Shown here: positions 23,546-34,336 of the stretch, in pieces
How the letters are laid out: each line of letters starts with the position of its first letter
Position numbering within the stretch: position 1 is the stretch's first letter
Origin: Alloteropsis semialata
Lineage: Eukaryota; Streptophyta; Magnoliopsida; Poales; Poaceae
DNA length: 64,000 nucleotides
NCBI GenBank assembly: GCA_004135705.1
Contig: CM014273.1
Location: 7,800,750 to 7,864,749 of the forward strand
Reading direction: 5' to 3'
Notes under the pieces: model-generated
The model's database searches: none
The model's input: only the letters and a program-made list of their open reading frames with translations
What the model was told of the DNA's origin: nothing
Position numbers and translations under genes: made by a program

Positions 23546-25611
23546 TGAAAGGATCTTGATGTCGCCTAGAGGGGGGTTGAATAGGCGTAACCTGAAAATG
23601 TCGCCACTTAAAACAAATTTATCAGCGACTTTCGGAGTCTCCGGAAAAATCTCCGGAGTCTCCGAATATTGGAACCCACGCCTTAAGCAGCGGAAAGACA
23701 CTCAGCCACAAAAACCGGAACTTCCGGTTTCCAAAACCGGAACCTCCGGTTTTGGGTTGGGCACACAGAACCCCCAAACCTGTGAGTTGCAAACTGAGCT
23801 CGAGATCAATCCAGATCAGAGTGTATGCTCATAGGATGTATCTTAGCAGGTTCACAAAGCACCTGCACTGCACAAACACTGACACCCGAATAGATCAACC
23901 AATATCACACGATCAAGCTATGAATTCAAGTGCAATGCAAATGTAAGCAAACCAGTGACGAGACGCAAAGATTTGTTTCTCGAAGTTCAGATTCACCCAG
24001 GGCGAATCCTACATCTCCGTTGGGTGCTTCCAAAGAAGCCGGGTCGCTCTCTACCCCTTTCCCCACTTCACTAGTTAGTTTCTTCCCTTTCGGAGGCGAA
24101 GCTTGACCTTCACAAACTGTCCCGCGGCTCACCACACTTTGGTAGCTCCCGGGCGACGCCTAGCCGTATAGGAGGCACACCTCCAAGAGTAACAAATGCT
24201 TCACTTGATACTTCACAAGGCGAAACAGTGCTCAAGCTTATGAGTGCTCTTCTAGTGCTCACAAATGGCTCCTCTCTACTACCCAACTCAAAAGATCTAT
24301 CAAAGATCACACCACCTCACAAAGAGGGGTTGGGGAGAGCTATCTTGGCTTTGGCTTAGCTTAGAACAGGCAGGAAGCACAAAAGCAACTGCAACAACAG
24401 CAGCCTGCCACTGAGGACGGCGTGGGGTATAAATACTCCACAACACAAAAACTAGCCGTTAGAGTGACAGACCAAAACCGGAACTACCGGTTCCAAAACC
24501 GGAGCGTCCGAAAATTCAAACTAAAGAGCCGTTAGAGACACGTGGCACCCAAAACCGGAACCTCCGGTTTCCAAAACCGGAACCTCCGGTTTTGCCACTG
24601 TCCAACCCATGTCACATGTGTTCGTGAGGCTTTTGTGTCTCTCATCACTTCTCATGGGTTAATTGAGCACTGAGACCTTATCAAAGTATCACATGATGCA
24701 TCCCTCTTGATAGTACGGCATACCTAAACTCAAGATCAAACATAAATGCAATATTCATCCTCTTGAGCTTCATCACAATGTATCATGCCATACTTGATCA
24801 ATATATCTTTATGAGAGCTGCATCTAACTCTGTCTCTTTGCTTTGAGCACTTCAACCTTGAGCTAGTGACTTGGATCAATATTCAACACATATGAATGAA
24901 ATCCAACTTTAGATCACAAGTCACCCTTTTCATATGATTCAATAAACATTTGATGCATCCCATTTCTATACTCGGTAAGGCTTGACTTGATACCTCGAAA
25001 TCCTCTAAGCACTAGCCACTTCAACCTAGCAAAGCTCATGGCTCAAGTCACCACTTGACCAAACTTCGCTTAGTACCTCGTTGCTAATCCCTTGCTTGAT
25101 TTCTTCATCCAATCGTTGCCATATTGAGTCTAGCTTTGTTTTGTCATCAAGAATGAAATTCACTTGATATCATATTTACTTTTGACTTCTAAATCACATT
25201 TGTTTATAACAAGCTTCTCATTTTATTTAGAGACCAAAGAATAACCCAATGCCATCATGCCTCTATCTTCACCTTTATTTGCTTGTCATATATCACACAA
25301 AGTCATCATGGGATCATTTCAATATTTATTATCTTGATATTCATCTTCAATTCAAGCAATCTTGCAATATGAGGCTATTACCTAAGCCTCAACACATCTT
25401 CAACAGCCATTGCTTACTTTCATGCTTAGATGTACAATGTCATACATCACACTTGTTCTTTTCGCCAAATGAGCCATTTATACAATCTTTCCCACAAAGA
25501 TTATTCACAAATACCTTCAGACCTGCTCATAAGCTTAACAAGTTCATTAGACCTTTAATCTAGTTGTCATTCAACTCACCAAAACCCACAAGGGGCCTAG
25601 ATGCTCTTTCA
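23546..25611 (-). repeat. Left (3') LTR of element B
   Basis: 2,066 bp. It contains three clusters of the CCGGAAC-TCCGG palindrome (near 23711-23753, 24472-24510, 24549-24595) and a TATA-like GTATTTATACC on the minus strand near 24430. Confidence 0.9.
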
Positions 25612-25710
25612 ATCTCCCCTTTTTTGGTGATTGATGACAACCTTGATTAAAGCTTACAAAAGATATATCAATAAGGCTTTTGAGTGAACAGATTTAGACA
25701 GAGCTCCCCC
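25612..25710 (-). other. Polypurine tract and PPT-like copy of element B
   Basis: On the minus strand AAAAAAGGGGAGAT lies directly against the 3' LTR and would prime plus-strand DNA. A second PPT-like block, AGGGGGAGCTC in reverse orientation, is at about 25698-25710; further ones are near 26193-26203 and 29588-29600. Multiple PPT-like tracts are a known Sirevirus feature. Confidence 0.6.
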
Positions 25711-26251
25711 TAAATGTGTGCATTGAATGAACTTCAATGATTTTGGCCTAAAATGCCAAATTGCACATTTTCAAGACAACCATGGAGCTCCACCTAAATC
25801 TCAACAATTATGGGGTGCAAAACAAGTGTGTGAACAGATAACACGTGATGCATGCAGCAGATAATTCACCAATCAAATAAAATGAGAGAAAGGCGGTGCA
25901 GTCTGCCAGGCAAAACCGGAACCTCCGGTTTTCCGAAACCGGAACTTCCGATTTCAGTCTGACGTAACTGACCAAACAGTCATCACTCAAATAAATCCAC
26001 ACTAGCATGCAATAGAGTCTTACAAAGCTTAAATAGGTTCAACACACACAGTAGCACACATTACATAAATTCTCAAGTCCACAAGAGCTAGATTCGAATT
26101 TATTACAAAGGCGTGCTGCATACAGCAGCCAAAACCGGAACCTCCGGTTTTGCCAGGACAGGAACTGATGAAGAGCTTTAATCCATTTTTCTCTCCCCCT
26201 TTGTCATCCATCACCAAGAAGGGGTCAAAGGGAGGTACCAGAAGCACAAAT

Positions 26252-28099
26252 CTACTCCTCATCTTCATCATCATCAGGAGCTAGTCCACCGCTACCACTT
26301 GCGCCTTGATATGGAGGAGGACCTTGATAGGGAGGTGGATATCCAAAGATCATGGCGCTGAAATTATCGATTCCAAAACCACCAGGAGCTGCAGCAGTAG
26401 TAGGATCAACAGGAGTACTCGAAGGATTTGTGGTTCCAAGGAATGGATCAGCCGAAAAAGAACCACCACCACTTTGCATGCCTCCCATTGAAGGATCACC
26501 ATATGGAAAGAGCTGAGAATAATAATCCACATTTTGAGCATTCTAAAACTGCTGAGTAGTACTTTCGGGCTCACTTTCTTGACCTTCGGAACCAATGGGA
26601 GAAGGAGGATTTTCGGGAAAGAATTTTGCTTCCAACCTTTTGAGCCTCAAAGTATCTTTCTTTCTCCTTTGCCTTTCCTTGTGTTGACGCACATCTATAG
26701 TCTTACACATGCCACAAAAGAAGTTGAACATTTTCCTTATTGGAAAGGGAGGCTTATAGCTTTCTTGAGGACCACTTCTACCACGACGCCTAGAAGTGGT
26801 GTGTGCTGCCATAGGAGGGGCAGCAGCACTAGAGGTGCCTCCCAGATCAGTAGGAGCAGCTGGAGCACTAGGATCAGCCCCTTTTAGACTAGCCAAGGTC
26901 GGACCGGGTATATCATTCTTCATGTGGAATGGTTCATGTTGGGCATCATAGTCAAAAGTGAGATTTGTGGTTTGCTCTATCATGTACATGATGTATGGTG
27001 CATACCCACAACTCTTTTGAGATGAATTTGCAATTCCTTTCATTTCCTCCCAAATATAGTCAAACACACTAAATGGAGGATCATCGGGTCCCATGCTAAG
27101 AAGTAAATCTCTCCCATAGAATGTGATCTTTGTAGCATCTCCTTCTCTAGGTGCAAGTGTCTTTCTAAAGAGTCGGTTCAAATATCCATAGAAAGGAATC
27201 AACCCTTTTGCGGTACCAAAGTCTCCTTGCTCATGTTCCAAATATAAATCTATCATGTCCTCCTTGGGACGATAGACCCCACGGTGAATCTTAGGCCGGT
27301 TTGCATCACCATGCCCAAATCCGAACATCAAAGCAAAGTCTGGGTACCTAATGTTGTACCAAGTACCCTCGGTCATCCAATGAACCCTTCTCACATCATT
27401 TCTTACATCAAAATAGGAAGTGGCATAGAATTGAGCAATCACTTCACGGTTCCAATGATGTTGATATCCCATTATCTTATAGACATGTTTGGTTTTGCAC
27501 GCACTTATCACCTCATCAATGACTGGATCTCGTAGATTTTCCAAGTGTCCCCAATCAATATATTGAGATTCAGCAACGGGGGTCTTCTTTGCAAGGATTG
27601 TACTCTCATAATAATTTTGGTGAAAGTCGGTGTGAAACCTATAATCCACCCTTCCTCTTCCAACCTTTCTTGGGTCTTTTGCTCTCTCAACTCTAACTTG
27701 CTCTGTCATCCCTCTAGCTTTATAATTGACCCTTATTCGAAGTGATGGAGCATTTGGAGGTCTCATGGTCACATTTGGGACATGAGTGGTTTGCCCCGCT
27801 TATGAAGTTTGTGCACCATATGACAAGTGCATGGGCTGTTCTCCCTCATCCTCATCATCATCATTACCATTTCCACTTCCAGTTCCTTGGCTGTCATCAT
27901 GGCTGTGAGTTCTCACTTCTTTGCCCTTTCTCTTCAAAGAGGATCGAGGAGGAGATTCCACATAGATTTCATCCTCCACATCATCATCATCACTAGATTC
28001 TTCCTCTATTTCTTCAGTTCCCTCAATCTCCAGAGTTGCCCTAGGAAGTTCATGCCTGGTTGCAGTCCTTTGTGACCTTCTTCGAGATCCTTGACCCAA
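26252..28099 (-). pseudogene. Envelope-like third open frame of element B (two nonsense codons)
   Basis: One minus-strand frame runs from 28099 to 26252, broken only by TAA at 27800-27802 and TAG at 26543-26545. It begins with an acidic Asp/Glu-rich, Ser-rich segment, continues with a about 250-residue globular part carrying VDYRFHTDFHQNYY and aromatic-rich motifs, then an Ala/Pro linker, a basic SRRRGR and lysine/arginine-rich stretch, and a Gly/Pro-rich acidic tail. Position after the internal spacer and before the 3' LTR matches the envelope-like frame of Sireviruses or the third frame of ATHILA-type elements. No signal peptide or clear transmembrane helix is visible. Function is unknown. 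Confidence 0.6.
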
Positions 28100-28215
28100 A
28101 TCCGGATTCTCACTAGCTTCATCCCTTCTTCTAAACTCGAACTCAGTGTTCTTGGATCTTCCTGATAGATGATATCAAATAAAATATTTAGAAAACAATC
28201 CAGGGATAGAATCAT

Positions 28216-30348
28216 GGCTCAAAGGAATACGAGGACAGGATTTTGGATAGATTTGCAGGTTTTCAGAGCAAAACCGGAACCTCCGGTTTCTGAAAACCGG
28301 AACCTCCGGTTTCGCCTGGAAACCCTAGTTTCTGCTCCCATCGAAAAACGACCATGAAACTCGAATCCAGTACATGGCATAGCATTGATGGCCTAAATGT
28401 AGATGATTGACCGAAGGAATCCAAGAGATAGGCCCTAGACAGATAGATCGAGATGGAACAAGATTTTCGAATACCTCTGGGCATGGTTTGAACTGCAGAG
28501 GGAGAAGTCGGAGTGGGAAATCGGTTCTTCCGAGATTGAGCACCAAGAATCAACCTCCAAGCCTTGAATCCCTTGGTTGAATCTTCAAATCGCCCTCATG
28601 TCGCCCCTCTCAAACAGTGCCAGGTCGGGTGGAGAGGATAGGATAGAATGAGACAGATAGGAGAAGAGTCACGGGTTCAACAGTGATATGCCCGACCAAA
28701 ACCAGAACCTCCGGTTTTGGAAAACCGGAACCTCCGGTTTTGACCAGCACAACTGTATGAAATTTGGATTGAGCAAGATTTGACCAACTAGATACTAGAG
28801 AAAGTTTTGAATATGATCCTGGGTCTTAGATATCCATAATAAACCAGATCATAAGCTCAGTTTGATAGTCCTAAGAAATTTGAGAGAGATGAAAGAAATC
28901 CAATGATTAGCCCTTGAGAGAAGATATAGATGATTTCTTATGGACTTGAGAGAATCATGTCACTTACAGTTAGCCAGCAAACAAGCAAGGTTAACCATAA
29001 CCATAAATGCCATGATATGGTCACAAAGACCAAGATCCAAATAATTTTCGAAAACACACAATCTATGATACTAGTGATATTTTGAAAAACTATCCTATTT
29101 CACTCAGACATGCAACAATTTCAGGTCAAGCACCTTCTTTAGCATATTTAGTTCATACCTCACGAGATACAAGGCTATTTGACACTCAGTCAATTTAAAT
29201 GAAGGTATCAACCAAATATCTAAAGGCACACCAAGGACTTGAAATTGCTTCATGCAAAACATGCACACACTAGCATATACAGGGCCTAGATGCATAAGGT
29301 AAAAGACATAGGGATTGAAGAATTCATACCTTAGCCCTGGAACATGAGTTCTTCACTTAGAAGGATAATGGCACCTTTATCTTTTATAAGATATTTATTT
29401 AAGCTCGAATACTATCTCCATTAGATGCCTATCAAGCTCTCAAGTTGATTTAAAGGTCATTGTAAATGCAGCAAACATATTGCAATGTTGCTTCTTTGAG
29501 AAGAAAACATTTGAGCGAATGACAGAAAAGTTTGCTACACACATGAAAGCTTGACAAAGGAGTTAGTAGCCAGGACACAAAATATAAGACAAGCTCCCCC
29601 TTAATATGTGCATCAAGGATTTGAATCTTGAGACATGCACTTGGTTCAGTTAGGACCTAGGGAGCTCATTTCATATTTTGTCCTAGTAACATAATCATGC
29701 CATGATGAAATTTAGTTGAGAATTCCTTACAGTTACTTTCCTTGGATGTTTATACAATCAGGATAAACCAAAGTGATGCTTATGACAACTGGTCCACTTC
29801 AATCAGTCAGAAAAAGAGCAAAGATGACAGAGTTTCGGAGACTCTGAAGAAAAGTGCGGAGTATCCGTAACTTCCAGATTATTCTGCCACAGGTTCACCA
29901 AAACCGGAACTTCCGGTTTCAGAAACCGGAACCTCCGGTTTTGCCTTGGCAAATTAGAGTTGGAGTTCTGCTGATATTTTTGACTCTTTTCTAGATGGAT
30001 ATTGTCATATATGACCTGCAGGAATTATAAACACAAAAACTTCCAGAGGAAGTGGTCAAGAGCATCGAATGACATGAAAGCAAAGTCATCACTTGACTTG
30101 ACAAAGAGAGTTATCTAGTTGTTGTATATGATTAGCACAGAGCATGTTCATATACAGTCAGCTAGATAACCAGGAGCAAGGTACTTGTTATCAAGAATGC
30201 ATTGAGGAACAGAATGAGTCATCAATTTTCACTTGACACCTTTTCTTGAATAGACATGAAGTTCTTTACTTGAGCCAAAGATAGAATATAAAGTTCTTCT
30301 CAAGTATGCCAGGCTCCAATGCACCAACAAGTACCTGTAGAGATATTT
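28216..30348. other. Spacer of element B where pol would be expected
   Basis: No reverse transcriptase, integrase or protease motif is present in any frame. The stretch carries paired palindromes near 28271-28312, 28695-28740 and 29899-29942, and a PPT-like block near 29588. Confidence 0.7.
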
Positions 30349-32222
30349 TCAAGCACACTTTGGTACCCAACCCATGTTGGGTCCACTAGAGTTAGTCAAC
30401 AAGGTCTTAGGTACCCAAATAGCTTTTGTGCTCGCCTTAGATGAGTGAGTCACATTGGCAGCACAAGAGTTATTCAGGTTCTTTCTAAGCTTCTTAGAAT
30501 TATTAAAAATGGACTTGAGCTTAGGAGAGTTACCATTTGGGCAATCCTTACCAAGATGACCCTTTTGTCGACATTCATAGCAAATCTTATGCTTGATATT
30601 GCTTGTTGACTTAGTATCTTGACTTCTGACAGCAGCACCTCTCATATATTTTTCTTGAGCCTTCAAGAAACCTCTATTTAGCTTGAAGTGTTGCTGCATG
30701 TCCAAAACCGGAACCTCCGGTTTGCATAATCCGGAGCTTCCGGATTTGCTAGGCAGCGCCTTGGACTTACTTGAACACGTTCCAATCTTGTGTCCCTTTT
30801 CGTAACAGCTAAAGCATCTTCTCTTAGAAAGGCTTCTTTGTCTCTTCGAGAGTGCTGGCTTGTCTTCTGTCTTCATTGGACACATAGAAGCGAAGTGTCC
30901 CATCTTTGAGCATTCGAAACACTTGATGTGATCATGTGTCTTCTTCTTGTTGTCATGCTTCTGCTTTATGATGGACTTGACAGGATGGTTGCAGGAGCTT
31001 TGCAGAGTTGATCCCTTCTCAAGCTTCTTCACCATGACATCACGGTTATCTTGAGAAGGTTGTGCAAAGCTCTTGCCCTTTAGTTTACACAAGTCCATCT
31101 TGAGCTTCTCGACCTCTAGCTTCAGATTATCATTCTCTTGTGCAATGAGGTCATCATTTGACTCTACAAGAACTTGATCATACCATGAAGGTTTTACTTG
31201 CGAGCCGCAAGGGTTAGTACAAGATAAATCAATTTTAGCTAGTGAGCAAGAATACTTGTGCAATTGAGGTTCTAAGGATTTTATCGAAGTAACCATAACC
31301 TCGTGAGCCACTTCAAGCATGGTATGTGACTCCACAAGCTTCTCATGAGAACACTCTAGTTCTTGGTGAGTTGCTTGCAAGTTCATATACTTGTTAGAGA
31401 GCTCTTCAAGTTGAGCCTTGAGCTTTTGGTTGGCCTCTTCCAATGGTGCTACACATGCAAGAGAGTTAGAAGCACAAGTATATTCTTTTTCTAGGTTTTC
31501 ATACTTACTAACCAAGGAGGCATGTGAATCCTTGAGCTCTTCATAAACCTTGGTTAAAGCTTTGTACTTGTCAACCTTTTGACTATCATTCTTCTTGGTT
31601 GACTTCTTCTTGCTTATGGACACAAGACATAGATTTATTTCATCACCAGAGCTTGAGTTCCTTGTAGAGATTGACTCCTTACTTGGCCTGCATTGAAGAT
31701 CATCCTTGACGGTGAAGTCACTGCTAAAACCGGAACCTCCGGTTTCTCTGTGCTAGTAGAGCTGGACGAAGTTCTCTGATCTTCAAGCTGAGTAAGCGGA
31801 GTCACTTGAGGCTTAGTGGAAATGATTGGTGATGTTGAACACTCCTCAAGTGATCTAGCATCTGTTTTATCCTTGCTATCACATTTGGGCTTTGCATACA
31901 ACTTTTTAAGTAGAGCCCAAATGCGATGTGCATCACCATGTATCTTCTTCTTCTTCTTAAAGATCATGTCTTGAAGTTCTGTGCTAAGAAGACTCATCAT
32001 GAAGTTAGTAATTTGGGCATTTAGTTGAAGGCATTTTCCCACTTCTTCGGTTAGCTCGGATTTGTGCCAATCGAAGTTTATAGGGACGATGCTCTCAACT
32101 AAAATACGCTCAGCAGTAGGACCACTGTCCTTTATAGCATTCAGAATATGAGCGGACCAAGAAGCGTAATTTGAGCCATCGATGGCGAGTGACTCAAAAG
32201 ATACCTCACCCGATGACGACAT
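30349..32222 (-). pseudogene. Sirevirus-type gag of element B (frameshifted)
   Basis: Two adjacent minus-strand frames make up gag. The first (32222-31635) starts MSSSGEVSFE and has the GSNYASWSAHILNAI motif of Copia gag. The second (31623-30349, a different frame) has a long leucine-heptad coiled coil (roughly residues 20-190) and three CCHC knuckles: CFECSKMGHFASMC, CFSCYEKGHKIGTC and CYECRQKGHLGKDC. The frame change at about 31630 is a frameshift in what was one protein. The palindromic repeat lies inside the coding frame twice, adding a KPEVPV peptide near 31735 and near 30715. Gag would form the particle. Confidence 0.8.
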
Positions 32223-32272
32223 CTTTTCTCACGGCGGTTAAGCTTGATGTGAGTCCAAGCTCTGATACCAAT

Positions 32273-34336
32273 TGAAAGGATCTTGATGTCGCCTAGAGGG
32301 GGGTGAATAGGCGTAACCTGAAAATGTCGCCACTTAAAACAAATTTATCAGCGACTTTGGGAGTCTCCGGAAAATCTCCGGAGTCTCCGAATATTGGAAG
32401 CCACGCCTTAAGCAGCGGAAAGACACTCAGCCACAAAAACCGAAACTTCCGGTTTCCAAAACCGGAACCTCCGGTTTTGGGTTGGGCACACAGAACCCCC
32501 AAACCTGTGAGTTGCAAACTGAGCTCGAGATCAATCCAGATCAGAGTGTATGCTCATAGGATGTATCTTAGCAGGTTCACAAAGCACCTGCACTGCACAA
32601 ACACTGACACCCGAATAGATCAACCAATATCACACGATCAAGCTATGAATTCAAGTGCAATGCAAATGTAAGCAAACCAGTGACGAGACGCAAAGATTTG
32701 TTTCCCGAAGTTCAGATTCACCCAGGGCGAATCCTACATCTCCGTTGGGTGCTTCCAAAGAAGCCGGGTCGCTCTCAACCCCTTTCCCCACTTCACTAGT
32801 TAGCTTCTTCCCTTTCGGAGGCGAAGCTTGACCTGCACAAACTGTCCCGCGGCTCACCACACTTTGGTAGCTCCCGGGCGACGCCTAGCCGTCTAGGAGG
32901 CACACCTCCAAGAGTAACAAATGCTTCACTTGATACTTGACAAGGCGAAACAGTGCTCAAGCGTATGAGTGCTCTTCTAGTGCTCACAAATGGCTCCTCT
33001 CTACTACCCAACTCAAAGGATCTATCAAAGATCACACCACCTCACAAAGAGGGGTTGGGGAGAGCTATCTTGGCTTTGGCTTAGCTTAGAACAGGCAGGA
33101 AGCACAAAAGCAACTGCAAAAACAGCAGCCTGCCACTGAAGACGGCGTGGGGTATAAATACTCCACAACACAAAAACTAGCCGTTAGAGTGACAGACCAA
33201 AACCGGAACTACCGGTTCCAAAACCGGAGCGTCCGGAAATTCAAACTAAAGAGCCGTTAGAGACACGTGGCACCCAAAACCGGAACCTCCGGTTTCCAAA
33301 ACCGGAACCTCCGGTTTTGCCACTGTCCAACCCATGTCACATGTGTTCGTGAGGCTTTTGTGTCTCTCATCACTTCTCATGGGTTAATTGAGCACTGAGA
33401 CCTTATCAAAGTATCACATGATGCATCCCTCTTGATAGTACGGCATACCTAAACTCAAGATCAAACATAAATGCAATATTCATCCTCTTGAGCTTCACCA
33501 CAATGTATCATGCCATACTTGATCAATATATCCTTATGAGAGCTGCATCTAACTCTGTCTCTTTGCTTTGAGCACTTCAACCTTGAGCTAGTGACTTGGA
33601 TCAATATTCAACACATATGAATGAAATCCAACTTTAGATCACAAGTCACCCTTTTCATATGATTCAATAAACATTTGATGCATCCCATTGCTATACTCGG
33701 TAAGGCTTGACTTGATACCTCGAAATCCTCTAAGCACTAGCCACTTCACCCTAGCAAAGCTCATGGCTCAAGTCACCACTTGACCAAACTTCGCTTAGTA
33801 CCTCGTTGCTAATCCCTTGCTTGATTTCTTCATCCAATCGTTGCCATATTGAGTCTAGCTTTGTTTTGTCATCAAGAATGAAATCCACTTGATATCATAT
33901 TTACTTTTGACTTCTAAATCACATTTGTTTATAACAAGCTTCTCATTTTATTTAGAGACCAAAGAATAACCCAATGCCATCATGCCTCTATCTTCACCTT
34001 TATTTGCTTGTCATATATCACACAAAGTCATCATGGGATCATTTCAATATTTATTATCTTGATATTCATCTTCAATTCAAGCAATCTTGCAATATGAGGC
34101 TATTACTAAGCCTCAACACATCTTCAACAGCCATTGCTTACTTTTCATGCTTAGATGTACAATGTCATACATCACACTTGTTCTTTTCGCCAAATGAGCC
34201 ATTTATACAATCTTTCCCACAAAGATTATTCACAAATACCTTCAGACCTGCTCATAAGCTTAACAAGTTCATTAGACCTTTAATCTAGTTGTCATTCAAC
34301 TCACCAAAACCCACAAGGGGCCTAGATGCTCTTTCA
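32273..34336 (-). repeat. Right (5') LTR of element B
   Basis: 2,064 bp and collinear with 23546-25611. Palindrome clusters recur near 32438-32480, 33200-33232 and 33275-33320. The initiator tRNA-Met primer-binding site lies just outside at about 32259-32271 (TGGTATCAGAGC on the minus strand). Confidence 0.9.

Larger units (their letters stand above)
23546..34336 (-). mobile_element. Element B: Sirevirus-like LTR retrotransposon lacking pol, nested in element A
   Basis: LTRs are 23546-25611 (2,066 bp) and 32273-34336 (2,064 bp), both TGAAAG...CTTTCA, with perfect CTTAC target duplications at 23541-23545 and 34337-34341. A tRNA-Met primer-binding site adjoins the right LTR and a polypurine tract the left, so it runs on the minus strand. 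Order in its own direction: gag with coiled coil and zinc knuckles, a 2.1-kb spacer with no pol, then an envelope-like third frame. Long LTRs, the CTAGAGGGGGG motif, coiled-coil gag, extra polypurine-like tracts and a third frame suit Sirevirus. Absence of reverse transcriptase and integrase makes it non-autonomous. LTRs differ at about 19 substitutions and 4 one-base indels by eye (about 1%). Confidence 0.85.

Noticed and set aside
23546..34336. Regularly recurring short repeats that might suggest a CRISPR array
   Set aside because: The palindromes are irregularly spaced, lie in a plant retrotransposon and have no spacer regularity or cas genes.
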